A stretch of DNA of 64,000 bases from Streptomyces sp. NRRL B-3428 (GCA_000721375.1 JOGW01000015.1:115964-179963); one strand, 5' to 3'. Counted from the first letter of the stretch, positions 33,561 through 42,800 are shown. Program-made: numbers and translations. The notes: generated by a model not told the origin, from the letters alone.

Positions 33561-34087
33561 GGGCATCTCACCCGTACGGCACCGTGACCGCCCGCCGTCC
33601 GCTTTCGTTGGTCCTGGTGTCCGTGCCAGCCAGGGGCGGGCCCGTCAGAACCACGCGTGGCTCCGCTGGAGCGATGAGACGTACGGACTGCTTGCGCGTT
33701 CTGCGTCGTGGGACCTCGCTCCAGTTCGTGACCGGTCGGCAGGGGACAGCAGCCCGGTCACAGTGAAGATCGGCCGGCTCCGGGGACGCCCGGAGCCGGC
33801 CGACGGTCTCCCTCCCAGCAGTGCCGGTCCCCTCCCCCAAAGCCTTGAGCGTCCGAGCCCCCGACGCGGCGAAACGGTTGCGCAGCCGTCTTCCCATCCA
33901 GCACGATGCCCAGAGATACGGATCTCAACTTCCGTACTACGAAAGACCGTTGCCGGCGGTCCACACCAAGTGCGCGCCCCACGCGCGCCCGATCGCACCC
34001 CGAACCCCCGGCACCCCGAACCCGCGGCGCACACCCCCCTCCGGCGCCGCTCCCCCGGCACCGACGCTGCCCTGACGTCGGAGCCGA
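33561..34087. other. gene-free region between aroQ and a lipoprotein gene
   Basis: About 530 bases without a convincing gene on either strand. Overlapping open frames here are short, Arg/Pro-rich and lack ribosome-binding sites. The only clear element is the perfect hairpin at 33770-33803. A degraded gene cannot be excluded. Confidence 0.6.
33770..33803 (+). terminator. strong hairpin, possible aroQ terminator
   Basis: TCGGCCGGCTCCGG (33770-33783) is exactly complementary to 33790-33803 around GGACGC. No T-run follows, which is common for actinobacterial terminators. It is nearly 300 bases after aroQ, so assignment to that gene is uncertain. Confidence 0.6.
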
Positions 34088-34132
34088 CAGCGAAGGGCCC
34101 CCGCGACTCTGATCCGCGGGGGCCCTTCGCTG
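34088..34132 (-). terminator. terminator of the 34163 lipoprotein gene
   Basis: A perfect 18-bp stem (34088-34105 with 34115-34132, arm beginning CAGCGAAGGGCCCCC) closes over a 9-base loop, 30 bases past the stop codon. Confidence 0.88.
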
Positions 34133-34141
34133 TCCTCAACA

Positions 34142-34171
34142 GTTCACTTCACAGCGCCTGGTTCACTTCAC
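34142..34171. repeat. direct repeat GTTCACTTCAC around the lipoprotein stop codon
   Basis: Copies at 34142-34152 and 34161-34171 are 19 bases apart. The second contains the stop codon of the minus-strand gene. Confidence 0.7.
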
Positions 34172-34882
34172 CGCTTCCAGCTTCTTCACCTGGGCCTCGA
34201 CCAAGGCCGCGGGCACCTGCGCGGCTCCCTTGCCCGCCGCGTCCATCCCGTAGAAGACGACCACCGTCGAACCGCTGCGCACCACGGTGAAGGCCAGCGT
34301 GGGGTTCACACCGTCGGCCATGGACTGCAACGCGTACGCGACCGACTCGTCGCCGGCCTTCGGAGCGGGCAGGTTCTTCAGGTCGGAGAAGCCGCCCTGG
34401 CTGTTGCTGAACGTCCGGCACTTGTCCACGCCCGAGCGGATCTGCGCGAAAACCTTCTCCGCGTCGGCCGGCGTATGGGCGAGCAGGCCGACCGAAGCCG
34501 CCGAAAGCGCCTTGCTCATACCGCTCTTGGCGATACGGGCCTTCGGGGCCGGGCGGGAGGAGAACAGCATGATGTCCGACACCGCCTGACATTCGGCTGC
34601 GACCGCGCCCCCTGGCTCGGGGAGCTCGCTCTCGGGGACGGCCCGGAACCGGAACCCCTTGATCTCATCGTCACCGATGATCGCCTGCGCGAGCTGTGCC
34701 GGTGTCAGCGCGGGAGCCCCTTGGTCCGCACCGGCGTCGGCCGTCTTCGGGGCGCCGCCACCGCCGCCGTCGCCATCACCCTTGCCACTGTTGTCGCCGT
34801 CGCCGCTGCATGCGGCCGTCGAGCCGAGCGTCACCACGACGGTCAGCGTCAGGAAGATCCTGGACAGCCTGGATCTCGTCAA
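34163..34882 (-). CDS. secreted lipoprotein of unknown function, paralogue of the 35158 gene
   Basis: This 239-residue protein has a lipoprotein signal (MTRSRLSR, hydrophobic core, lipobox STAAC with Cys about residue 25), a Gly/Asp-rich linker and a mature domain of about 180 residues. Shared blocks with the next gene include GAPALTPAQLAQA, a C-Q-x-V/L-SD segment, AGDESVAYAL, VVRSGSTVVVFY and the ending LVEAQVKKLEAVK. The mature domain has two further Cys (ECQAV and DKCRTF) that could form a disulfide. The family is not recognised. The two genes are a tandem duplication that has diverged. Confidence 0.78.
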   Translation of the reverse strand: MTRSRLSRIFLTLTVVVTLGSTAACSGDGDNSGKGDGDGGGGGAPKTADAGADQGAPALTPAQLAQAIIGDDEIKGFRFRAVPESELPEPGGAVAAECQAVSDIMLFSSRPAPKARIAKSGMSKALSAASVGLLAHTPADAEKVFAQIRSGVDKCRTFSNSQGGFSDLKNLPAPKAGDESVAYALQSMADGVNPTLAFTVVRSGSTVVVFYGMDAAGKGAAQVPAALVEAQVKKLEAVK

Positions 34883-35105
34883 CTCTCTTCCCCCGTCCCC
34901 ACGTACAGGCCTGCGGGAGCAGGCACTGCGCCAACTATCCCTACTCCACCCGCATCTCGCACCACATCCGGCGCTCGTGCCCCACCTCCCGTACCGGCCC
35001 CGTCAACGCGAGCGGGACTGTGTGGTGGATCTGGGTGCCGACGGGGTCGTGGAGGCAGAGCGCCTTCCGGAAACCGCATGCGAAGGGGCAGCCCCGCCCG
35101 TACGC

Positions 35106-35140
35106 GAAAGGGGACCGGCCGCGGCGGCCGGTCCCCTTTC
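35106..35140 (-). terminator. terminator of the 35158 lipoprotein gene
   Basis: A perfect 16-bp stem (GAAAGGGGACCGGCCG at 35106-35121 with 35125-35140) closes over CGG, 17 bases past the stop codon. Confidence 0.9.
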
Positions 35141-35157
35141 CCTGAAGCCGAGTTGGC

Positions 35158-35895
35158 CTACTTCACAGCCTCGAGCTTCTTGAGCTGCGCGCTGACCAGC
35201 TCGGCGGGGACCTTGGAGTCGCCCTCGGCCGCGATGTTCATGGAGTAGAACGTGGCGAGCGTGGAGCCGCTGCGCACGACGTTGAACGCCACCTTGGACT
35301 GATCGGCACCCTCACCGGTGACCAGGACGTAGGCCACGGACTCGTCACCGAGCTTCGGGTCGGGCTGGCCCTGCACCGTGCTCTGGGCGCCTTCCGAGTC
35401 CTTGAAGCCCTTGCACTTCTCGATCGCCTCACGCACTCCGGCGAGCAGGCTCTCCGCGTCGGCCTGCTCGTGAGCCGCGAGCGCGATGGACTGCATCGTC
35501 TCCATCTGACCGGACATCCCGGCCTTGATGGCACGGGCCTTCGGGGCCGGCGTGGTGGTCGTGGTCAGCACGTCGGACAGCACCTGGCACTCGCCGGGCG
35601 CCTTCTCCGACTCCTTCGGGATCTCCGCGGCCGGGACGTCCTCGAGCTTGTAGCCCTTGACCTCGTCGTTGCCGAGGAGCGCCGCCTTCAGCTGAGCCTC
35701 CGTCAGCGCCGGCGCGCCCTTCTCCTCGCCGCCGCCCTCCGCGCCGCCCGACTGCCCGGCGCTGGACTTGTCCGAGCCCTTGCCCTTGTCCGACTTGTCC
35801 CCACCGTCGCTGTCACCGCTGCAGGCTGCGGTCAGGCCGAGCGTGGCGACTACGGCGGCCGCGACGACGACCTGGGACAGCTTCGACTTCTTCAC
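35158..35895 (-). CDS. secreted lipoprotein of unknown function, paralogue of the 34163 gene
   Basis: This 245-residue lipoprotein starts at GTG 35895, placed 6 bases after AGGTGGGG; GTG 35907 is an alternative. The signal peptide ends in lipobox LTAAC (Cys about residue 25), followed by a Lys/Ser/Gly-rich linker and the same mature domain as its neighbour: GAPALTEAQLKAALLG, GECQVLSDVL, EKCKGF, LGDESVAYVL, FNVVRSGSTLATFY and a final QLKKLEAVK. The two conserved Cys suggest a disulfide. Its role is unknown; surface location and duplication are the only clues. Each copy has its own terminator, so the two are separate transcription units. Confidence 0.8.
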   Translation of the reverse strand: MKKSKLSQVVVAAAVVATLGLTAACSGDSDGGDKSDKGKGSDKSSAGQSGGAEGGGEEKGAPALTEAQLKAALLGNDEVKGYKLEDVPAAEIPKESEKAPGECQVLSDVLTTTTTPAPKARAIKAGMSGQMETMQSIALAAHEQADAESLLAGVREAIEKCKGFKDSEGAQSTVQGQPDPKLGDESVAYVLVTGEGADQSKVAFNVVRSGSTLATFYSMNIAAEGDSKVPAELVSAQLKKLEAVK

Positions 35896-36179
35896 TTGGA
35901 TCCCCACCTGTTGTGTACGAACTGGCGCGCCATCAAAGCGTTTGCACAGGCTTTACCGCAAGCACGTTTGGGCAACGGTCGGAGGCGGAGGCAGTCAAGA
36001 TCATTTTTGTGACCCACCCCACATAAGAACCGCGTGAGTTCCGTACAACCCTTCACAGGAACCACGGGTCAACCATGCGTAACAAAGGCCACGTGCGCGA
36101 CCGCCACCGCCCAGCGGCCATTCATTCGCGAACCGCATGTCTTGTGCGCTTCGCCGGAGTTCGACCGAGGTCACATCTG

Positions 36180-37208
36180 ATGAAGCTTCGCCGCTCGCTG
36201 GCCGCCGCGGCTGTCACGGCCGTCATAGCCCCTGCCGCCTTCCTCGCCGCGCCGTCCGCGTACGCCACCGACGGTGCGGACACGCCCGTCACGTCCGAGA
36301 CGACCGCGTCCACGGAGACGCCGGGTACGGGCGAGACCACGGCCACCACGCCGGAAGAGACGCCGGGTACGGGTGAGACCACGGCCACCACGCCCGAGGA
36401 GACCCCGGGCACCGGTGCGGACGGCAACGAGGACGCCGAGGACGAGAGCAAGCCGGACGCCGGCCAGCCGACGCCCAGCACGACGTCCAGCACGACCTCC
36501 CCGGCGCCTTCGCCGACCGAGTCCCTGATCGGCGACATCTGCGAGGAGGCCGACTTCAAGTCGACCCTCTCCGGTCTGCCCAGCAAGATCGTCGCCGGTT
36601 CGGGCTGGAAGCAGTTCAAGCTCAACCTGGACAACAGCAAGGGCGAGCGGCAGGAGGACGTCCTGCTCGGTGCCGTGCTGCTCTACAAGAAGGACGCCCA
36701 GGGCGACTTCACCAGCAGCCTGGCCTCCAAGTACGCCCAGATCCAGTACTTCGACGGCGAGAGCTGGACCAGCGACCTCTCCGAGGGCGGCGAGATCGGC
36801 GGCCTCATCTCGGTCGCGGCCGGCGAGAAGATCAGCCTCAAGCTGCGCCTGAGCATCAAGTCCTCCGCCCCGGCCGGTTCCGCCGTCGGCATCGCCTTCG
36901 GCATCTACACCGACGAGAAGGACGAAGAGACCTGCTACGCGGACGAGAGCTGGTACAGCTTCGAGGTCCTCGCGGCCGGTTCCAAGCCGCCGGCCGGCGA
37001 CAATGACAACAAGCCGCAGGAGGGCAAGCCGCCGGTCCAGGTGAAGCCCGACGCCGACAAGGTCGAGGACATCACCGGCAACCTCGCCCAGACCGGCTCC
37101 GACTCCAGCCTCCCGGTCATCGGCCTGATCGGCGGCATCACCATCGTCGCCGGCGCCGGTGTCGTCTTCGCCGTGCGTCGCCGCAAGACCGTGGGTATCG
37201 AGGCGTAA
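36180..37208 (+). CDS. sortase-anchored (LAXTG) cell-surface protein
   Basis: This 342-residue protein has a signal peptide (cleavage likely after AYA, residue 29) and a Thr/Glu/Pro-rich stalk with a 14-residue tandem repeat (ETTATTPEETPGTG, twice). The soluble beta-rich domain (about residues 115-280) has two Cys (DICEEAD and ETCYADE) likely to form a disulfide. The C-terminal sorting signal reads NLAQTG, then a membrane span (VIGLIGGITIVAGAGVVFAV) and RRRK. LAXTG is the motif used by class E sortases of Streptomyces. The ATG at 36180 was chosen for the signal peptide; upstream extension to 36075 is Arg-rich. It is probably an aerial-hypha or spore surface protein, but the ligand is unknown. 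Confidence 0.88.
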   Translation: MKLRRSLAAAAVTAVIAPAAFLAAPSAYATDGADTPVTSETTASTETPGTGETTATTPEETPGTGETTATTPEETPGTGADGNEDAEDESKPDAGQPTPSTTSSTTSPAPSPTESLIGDICEEADFKSTLSGLPSKIVAGSGWKQFKLNLDNSKGERQEDVLLGAVLLYKKDAQGDFTSSLASKYAQIQYFDGESWTSDLSEGGEIGGLISVAAGEKISLKLRLSIKSSAPAGSAVGIAFGIYTDEKDEETCYADESWYSFEVLAAGSKPPAGDNDNKPQEGKPPVQVKPDADKVEDITGNLAQTGSDSSLPVIGLIGGITIVAGAGVVFAVRRRKTVGIEA

Positions 37209-37238
37209 CACCTCGTAGCGAGGCATAACACCTCGTAC
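37199..37238. repeat. 20-bp tandem repeat spanning the LAXTG-gene stop codon
   Basis: GAGGCGTAACACCTCGTAGC (37199-37218, with the TAA stop inside) is followed directly by a copy with two differences at 37219-37238. Confidence 0.9.
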
Positions 37239-37249
37239 CACCAAAGCCG

Positions 37250-37287
37250 TTGAGGACCTGCGCTCGGAGGGGGGCGCAGGTCCTCAA
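37250..37287 (+). terminator. terminator of the LAXTG gene
   Basis: A perfect 14-bp stem (TTGAGGACCTGCGC at 37250-37263 with 37274-37287) lies between convergent genes and may also serve the minus-strand GMC oxidoreductase. Confidence 0.85.
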
Positions 37288-37317
37288 TGCTTTACGGGGT
37301 GCTGCACGAGCCCCGGC

Positions 37318-39159
37318 TCACGACGAGGACGCGGGCTCCTCCGACGCGGACCGCACCTTCGGCATCCCGAGGAACGGCAACCGCAGCGCCCCGAACGCCG
37401 AAGCAGGCACCGCGGGCGAAGCCGGTTCCACCGGAGCCAGGCGCTCGTAAGCGGCCCCCTGCGCCGGACGCGCATCCTCCGCACCCTTGTTGGGCCACAG
37501 CGACATCGCCCGCTCCGCCTGCGCCGTGATCGTCAGCGACGGGTTCACCCCGAGGTTCGCCGAAACGGCGGCCCCGTCCACGACCGAGATCCCCGGGTGG
37601 CCGTAAAGCCGGTGATACGGGTCGATCACTCCCGTATCGGACGAGGAGCCGATCGGGCAGCCGCCCAGGAAGTGTGCCGTCAGCGGTGTGCCCATCAGCT
37701 CGCCGATGTTGGAGCCCGCGAACCCGTTGATCTCCTCGGCGAGCAGCGAGGCCGCCCGTGTCGCCGCCTCGATCTGCTGCGGGTTGGGCGCGCCATGGCC
37801 CTGCCGTGCGGTCAGCAGGCCCTTGCCCACACCGCTCGTCTTGCGGTACGTCGTCAGGGAGTTGTCCACCGACTGCATGACCAGGCCGATGATGGTGCGC
37901 TCGGACCAGCGGCGGTTGGAAAGGCCGCGCAGCGCGAGCACGGGATGGCGGGCGCAGTTGCCGAGCCAGCCGAGCACGCGGCGCGAGGAGTACGGGACTT
38001 GGAGGACCGTCATCCCGCCCATCGCGTTCGAGCCCTTGCCGTAGCGGACCGGCTCGATGTGCGTGTCCTTGTCCGGGTGGATCGAGGAGGTGATCGCCAC
38101 GCCCTGCGTGAAGTCCACCTTGGACGCGCCATGGCGCTTGCGGTAGCGCCGGTTGTCGGTCTGCGCGCCCACCAGCGCCTCGGAGTTGGTACGGGTCAGA
38201 TCGCCGAGGCGGTCGGAGATACGCGGGAGCAGACCCGCGTCCTTCATCCGGTGAAGCAGCGTCTGCGTCCCGTACGTACCCGCCGCCACGATCACCTGCG
38301 GCGCCCGGAACACCCGGCCCGCGCCCTTGCGCTTCTTGTCGGTGGGCAGCGTCGAGACCGCGTAACCGCCGCGCGAGTCCTCGGTGACCGACACGACGGA
38401 GGTCATCGCGTGGATGGCCGCGCCCGCCTTCTCGGCCAGGTACAGGTAGTTCTCGTTGAGCGTGTTCTTCGCGCCATGACGGCAGCCCGTCATGCACTCG
38501 CCGCACTCGGTGCAGGCCTTGCGTGAGGGTCCCGCGCCACCGAAGTAGGGGTCCGCGACCTCCGTACCAGGAGCGGCTTTCGAGGCTCCGTCCGCGTCGT
38601 CGCCGTCCCCGAAGAACACCCCGACCGGCGCCATGTGGAAGGAGTCCCCGACGCCCATCGCCTCGGCGGTCGCCTTCAGATGGACGTCCGAGGGCGTCAT
38701 CGTCGGGTTGAGGCGCACACCCAGCATGCGCTTGGCCTGGTCGTAGTACGGCGCGAGCTCGTCCTGCCAGTCCGTGATCCCCGCCCACTGCGGATCGTCG
38801 AAGAACGGCTTCGGCGGTACGTAGAGCGTGTTGGCGTAGTTGAGCGAACCACCGCCGACGCCGGCACCCGCGAGCACCATGACGTTGCCGAGCAGATGGA
38901 TGCGCTGGATGCCGTAGAGACCGAGGGCCGGGGCCCAGAGGTAGTTCTTGAGGTCCCAGGAGTTGCGCGGCAGGGCGTCGCGCGTGAAGCGGCGGCCCGC
39001 TTCCAGGACGCCGACCTTGTAGCCCTTCTCCGTCAGGCGCAGGGCCGAGACGGAGCCGCCGAAGCCGGAGCCTATGACGAGCACGTCGTAGTCGTACTCC
39101 TGCTCGTCATCACCGGCCTTCTCGGAGGCGCTCGCTGCCGACGGCTGTTCGGCGCTCAC
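37318..39159 (-). CDS. GMC-type FAD-dependent oxidoreductase (cholesterol-oxidase-like)
   Basis: This 613-residue enzyme has the FAD dinucleotide-binding motif VLVIGSGFGGS (residues about 27-37) and the GMC signature LAGAGVGGGSLNYAN (about 96-110). The C-terminal catalytic region contains GGCPIGSSSDTGVIDPYHR and the FAD-contacting VVDGAAVSANLGVNPSLTI. Residues 216-226 form Cys-x2-Cys-x2-Cys-x3-Cys (CTECGECMTGC), a ferredoxin-like cluster that could hold an iron-sulfur centre. No signal peptide is seen. It overlaps the upstream aldehyde dehydrogenase gene by four bases (ATGA), so both are one operon and probably act in sequence on an alcohol and its aldehyde. The substrate, sterol or other, is not known. 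Confidence 0.88.
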   Translation of the reverse strand: MSAEQPSAASASEKAGDDEQEYDYDVLVIGSGFGGSVSALRLTEKGYKVGVLEAGRRFTRDALPRNSWDLKNYLWAPALGLYGIQRIHLLGNVMVLAGAGVGGGSLNYANTLYVPPKPFFDDPQWAGITDWQDELAPYYDQAKRMLGVRLNPTMTPSDVHLKATAEAMGVGDSFHMAPVGVFFGDGDDADGASKAAPGTEVADPYFGGAGPSRKACTECGECMTGCRHGAKNTLNENYLYLAEKAGAAIHAMTSVVSVTEDSRGGYAVSTLPTDKKRKGAGRVFRAPQVIVAAGTYGTQTLLHRMKDAGLLPRISDRLGDLTRTNSEALVGAQTDNRRYRKRHGASKVDFTQGVAITSSIHPDKDTHIEPVRYGKGSNAMGGMTVLQVPYSSRRVLGWLGNCARHPVLALRGLSNRRWSERTIIGLVMQSVDNSLTTYRKTSGVGKGLLTARQGHGAPNPQQIEAATRAASLLAEEINGFAGSNIGELMGTPLTAHFLGGCPIGSSSDTGVIDPYHRLYGHPGISVVDGAAVSANLGVNPSLTITAQAERAMSLWPNKGAEDARPAQGAAYERLAPVEPASPAVPASAFGALRLPFLGMPKVRSASEEPASSS

Positions 39160-40781
39160 CGCAGCCTCAGCGCCTTCATCGCCCGCAGGCTGCGGCTCAT
39201 GAACGCCGCGTACTTCTCGTCGCTCATCCCGAACGACGGCGCCATCGGCATGATCCGCTGGTGCGCCACGGTCTGCGCCTCGGTGTACTTCATGATGCCC
39301 TCGGAGCCGTGCCGGCGCCCGAGCCCGGAGTCCTTCATGCCGCCCATGGGCGACTGGACGCTGCCGTACGCGGGGGCGTACCCCTCGTTGATGTTCACCG
39401 TGCCGGTCCTCAGGCGCGCGGCGATCTCACGGCCGCGGCGCGCGTCCTTCGTCCAGACCGAGGAATTGAGGCCGTACGCGGTGGCGTTGGCCTGCTCGAC
39501 GACCTTGTCCTCGTCGCTGAAGCGGTAGATCGAGACGACCGGTCCGAAGGTCTCCTCGCCGCACACCGCCATGGGCGTCTCGACGCCGTCGAGGATGGTC
39601 GGCTCGTAGAAGTACGGGCCGATGTCCGGACGCGCCACACCACCGGCGACCAGCGTCGCCCCCTTGGCGACTGCCTCGTCCACATGCCGGGCCACGGTCT
39701 CCAGCTGCCGCTCGCCGACGAGCGAGCCCATGTCCGCCCCGTACGCGAGGGACTTGCCGAGCCGCATCGCCTTGGTGCGCGTCGCGAACCGCTCGACGAA
39801 CGCGTCGGCGATCGACTCGTGCACGTACAACCGCTCGATGGAGATGCAGAGTTGACCCGCGGAGGAGAAGCAGGCGCGGACCGCGCCGGCGGCGGCCTTG
39901 TCGATGTCGGCGTCCTTCAGGACGAGCATCGCGTTCTTGCCGCCGAGTTCCAGCGAGACACCGACCAAGCGGGCCGCCGCACCCTGCGCGACCTCGCGTC
40001 CTGTGCGGGTGGAGCCGGTGAACGAGACGTAGTCGGCGTGCTTGACCACCTCGGGCCCCACGACCGGGCCGTCCCCGAGGACCACTTGGAAGACCTCGGC
40101 CGGAAGCCCGGCCTCGATCAGCAGGTCACGGGCCCACAGGGCGGTCAGACAGGTCTCGGTGTCGGGCTTCATGACGACCGCGTTGCCCGCGACGAAGGCG
40201 GGCAGCGCGTCGCCGACGGAGAGCTCCAGCGGGTAGTTCCACGGGGCGATCTGGCCGATCACGCCCCGCGGATGACGGTTCTCGGTGACCTTCGTGAGCG
40301 TCGGCACGGCGCCCGTGTGGCGCTTGGGGCGCAGATACGAGGGAGCCTTGCGGCCGTAGTGCCGGGCCGCGACCGCGACCGCCTGCACCTCCTCGTGCGC
40401 GTGCAGCCGCGCCTTGCCGGTCTCCAGCTGGATCAGGTCGAGCACTTCGGCCTGCCGCTCAAGGACCAGATCATGGAAGCGCAGCAGCACGGCGGCCCGC
40501 TTGCGTACGGGCGTCGCCGCCCACACCGCCTGCGCCTTGCGCGCCCGCTCGAACGCCTCGGCCACGTCCTGAGGCGTCGACTCGGGCAGATCCGCCAGCT
40601 TCTCGCCGGTGTACGGCGTGTGGTTGGCGGTGCGGCCGGAGCCGACCACACCACGCGTGAGCTGGGCGACCAGCTCGGGGGTCACCACATCGGCAGCGGT
40701 CCGTGCGCCCTGTGGAGCGGGCGCTACGGGGTTGGTGCCGGTGTTCGCGGTGCTCTTCTCAGGGGCCTGGGCGTCCGTCAT
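39156..40781 (-). CDS. succinate-semialdehyde dehydrogenase (NADP+) family protein
   Basis: This 541-residue aldehyde dehydrogenase has the family motifs in order: IGQIAPWNYPLELSVGDALP (cofactor-binding Asn), MKPDTETCL, FTGSTRTGREVAQ, the catalytic Glu in LELGGKNAML and Cys in CFSSAGQLCISIERLYV (the Cys of GQLCIS). It ends MGGMKDSGLGRRHG and IMKYTEAQTVAHQR. The closest recalled relatives are actinobacterial GabD2-type enzymes that oxidise succinate semialdehyde. A Pro/Ala-rich N-terminal tail of 30 residues precedes the core. It is translationally coupled to the downstream GMC oxidoreductase, which argues for a pathway oxidising an alcohol to an acid. Confidence 0.9.
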   Translation of the reverse strand: MTDAQAPEKSTANTGTNPVAPAPQGARTAADVVTPELVAQLTRGVVGSGRTANHTPYTGEKLADLPESTPQDVAEAFERARKAQAVWAATPVRKRAAVLLRFHDLVLERQAEVLDLIQLETGKARLHAHEEVQAVAVAARHYGRKAPSYLRPKRHTGAVPTLTKVTENRHPRGVIGQIAPWNYPLELSVGDALPAFVAGNAVVMKPDTETCLTALWARDLLIEAGLPAEVFQVVLGDGPVVGPEVVKHADYVSFTGSTRTGREVAQGAAARLVGVSLELGGKNAMLVLKDADIDKAAAGAVRACFSSAGQLCISIERLYVHESIADAFVERFATRTKAMRLGKSLAYGADMGSLVGERQLETVARHVDEAVAKGATLVAGGVARPDIGPYFYEPTILDGVETPMAVCGEETFGPVVSIYRFSDEDKVVEQANATAYGLNSSVWTKDARRGREIAARLRTGTVNINEGYAPAYGSVQSPMGGMKDSGLGRRHGSEGIMKYTEAQTVAHQRIMPMAPSFGMSDEKYAAFMSRSLRAMKALRLR

Positions 40782-40899
40782 GTGCGTGAGCGTACGGCTC
40801 CGCCGAGTGTTTGTGTACCCGTCGGTAATGGGGCTTCACGGGGTCCGCACACCGTGCCAGTGGTCACTGGCGGCAAAGGCCCTGATCAGGGCGTTGCTG

Positions 40900-42642
40900 T
40901 CAGAGTTTGGCAATCTTGACGCTGCTGATCGCGTGCTCGGCCACCTCTCGGCCCCGCTCCAACAGATCGCCCTTACCCGGGTAGTCGATGAGGAGTTTGT
41001 AGAGGTCGCCACCCTTGGTGCGGTAGTAGAAGATCCGCGCCTCGCGGGGGCCGCTGTCCTCGGGCTTGTACGTGAGGCGGTTTTCGGCGGACTTCTCGCC
41101 CTGGTAGGTCGTCTCCACCGTGTCGACCTTGGCCTCCTCTGAACCGTTCAGGGCCTCCTGACCCAGACGGAGCTCCTCGGCGTCGTCATTCGCCTCGGCA
41201 CTGGCATTGCTGGCGATCTGCTTGCTCGTGTCCTCTTCCTGCTTCTGCAGGCTCATGCGGATGTACACAGCACCGCTGGGATCGCTGTACGCGAAGTAGT
41301 GCTTGTCCTCTTCGTACTCCGTGGGCTGCGCCGACAGCGTGTAGTACTCGGGCATGCCGACGGTGGCCCCCATGCCCTTGAACTCCTGGTCCTTCCAGGG
41401 ACCGGCCGCCTCGTCGCCACCCCCGAACGGGTTCACGACCGCCACTCCCAACGCCACCACGAGAGCAACGAACGCGGCACCTGCGCCGAGCAGCGCCTTC
41501 CTGCCCACGCGGACCCCGTCCGCAGGGCCCGACACCCCGTCGGACGTCATCACCTGCGTGGCCACCGGCGGCGCCGGCGGACGGACCGCCTCCTCCAGGA
41601 GTCGGCGCACCGTCGCCGAATCCGGCCGATGCCCCGGATCCTTCTGCAGCAGCCCGTTGATCGCCTCCGCCAGCGGCCCGCTCGCCGAAGCCGGCGCCGC
41701 CGGTGTCGCGTTGAGGACGGACTGCAGCGTGGCCGGGGTGTTGCTGCGGCGGAACGGAGAGACACCCTCCGTGGCCGCGTAGAGCACGACGCCGAGCGAC
41801 CACAGGTCGGAGGCCGGTCCTGGCCGCTGTCCCAACACCCGCTCGGGGGCGATGAATTCGGGCGAGCCGACGAAGCCGCCGGTGTCCGTCAGATTGGTCT
41901 CGCCCTCGATCTGGGCGATACCGAAGTCCGTGAGCACGACTCTGTCGTACTGCCCGAGCATCACGTTGTCCGGCTTCACATCGCGGTGCAGGATGCCCGC
42001 CTTGTGCGCGGCATCGAGAGCGCCGAGCACTTCGAGGCCGATCCGGGCGGCGTCCCGCGCACCGAGCGTGCCCTCCTGGAGCGCGGCGCCGAGCGAGCGG
42101 CCCTTGACGAACTCCATGACGATCCACGGCTGCCCGTCCTCGACCGCCACGTCGTGCACATTGACGACGGCGGGGTGGTCGAGCCGGGCCGCGGCGCGCG
42201 CCTCGCGGCGCATCCGCTCGAAGGCGGTGGCGCGGTCGCGCTCGGGCAGGTGGTCGGGAACGCGCGGCTCCTTGACCGCGACCTCGCGGTCCACGGTCTC
42301 GTCCTTGGCCCGCCACACGGTGCCCATGCCACCGTGCCCGAGCTTGGAGAGCAGCCGGTAGCGCCCGGCGACCAGCCGGCCCGCACCCGGGTCGGTCTCC
42401 TGCACCACCTGAGTGGGAACGGACGCGGCCTGCGGAGCCGCGGGCGGCTGCGGGGCGGCCGGCGTGGCCGGTCCCGCGGGGTGCGCCTGCGTCTGGGCGT
42501 ACGGATTGGGCGAACCGTGCTCCGGCGGACCGCCGTAAGGACCACCCGCGTACGGCCCGGCGCCGTGCGGCTGGTCCGGCGGACGCAGTCCGAAGCTCGT
42601 CGGTTCACCGGATCCGTAGGGCGCTCCCCCGTCATTACTCAT
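40900..42642 (-). CDS. membrane Ser/Thr protein kinase (eukaryotic-like, PknB family)
   Basis: This 580-residue receptor-like kinase has a Gly/Pro-rich N-terminal tail (about 1-90). The kinase domain (about 95-355) has the glycine loop LGHGGMGTVW, ATP-anchoring Lys124 in VAVKEP, catalytic Asp221 in HRDVKPDN and metal-binding Asp in LTDFGIAQ, so all catalytic residues are present. One membrane span follows (ALLGAGAAFVALVVALGVAVV, described from about 385) and an extracellular domain (about 410-580) containing YYTLSAQPTEYEEDKHYFAY and EARIFYYRTKGGDLYKLLIDYPG. No PASTA repeats are seen. It is the last of three kinase-like genes in a row on this strand. Confidence 0.92.
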   Translation of the reverse strand: MSNDGGAPYGSGEPTSFGLRPPDQPHGAGPYAGGPYGGPPEHGSPNPYAQTQAHPAGPATPAAPQPPAAPQAASVPTQVVQETDPGAGRLVAGRYRLLSKLGHGGMGTVWRAKDETVDREVAVKEPRVPDHLPERDRATAFERMRREARAAARLDHPAVVNVHDVAVEDGQPWIVMEFVKGRSLGAALQEGTLGARDAARIGLEVLGALDAAHKAGILHRDVKPDNVMLGQYDRVVLTDFGIAQIEGETNLTDTGGFVGSPEFIAPERVLGQRPGPASDLWSLGVVLYAATEGVSPFRRSNTPATLQSVLNATPAAPASASGPLAEAINGLLQKDPGHRPDSATVRRLLEEAVRPPAPPVATQVMTSDGVSGPADGVRVGRKALLGAGAAFVALVVALGVAVVNPFGGGDEAAGPWKDQEFKGMGATVGMPEYYTLSAQPTEYEEDKHYFAYSDPSGAVYIRMSLQKQEEDTSKQIASNASAEANDDAEELRLGQEALNGSEEAKVDTVETTYQGEKSAENRLTYKPEDSGPREARIFYYRTKGGDLYKLLIDYPGKGDLLERGREVAEHAISSVKIAKL

Positions 42643-42800
42643 GCCGACATCCCTATCGCGTACGACACCTCGGATGCCACCTCGGTCACGGACCCGTGAC
42701 CAGATGCGAGCGAGTTCGCCGAGAGACTGTCCCTACATTTCGCCCATAGCCCTCGAAATGCGTCGGGGATGCGAGCGATGTCACCAGGCCGAGTCGCAGC

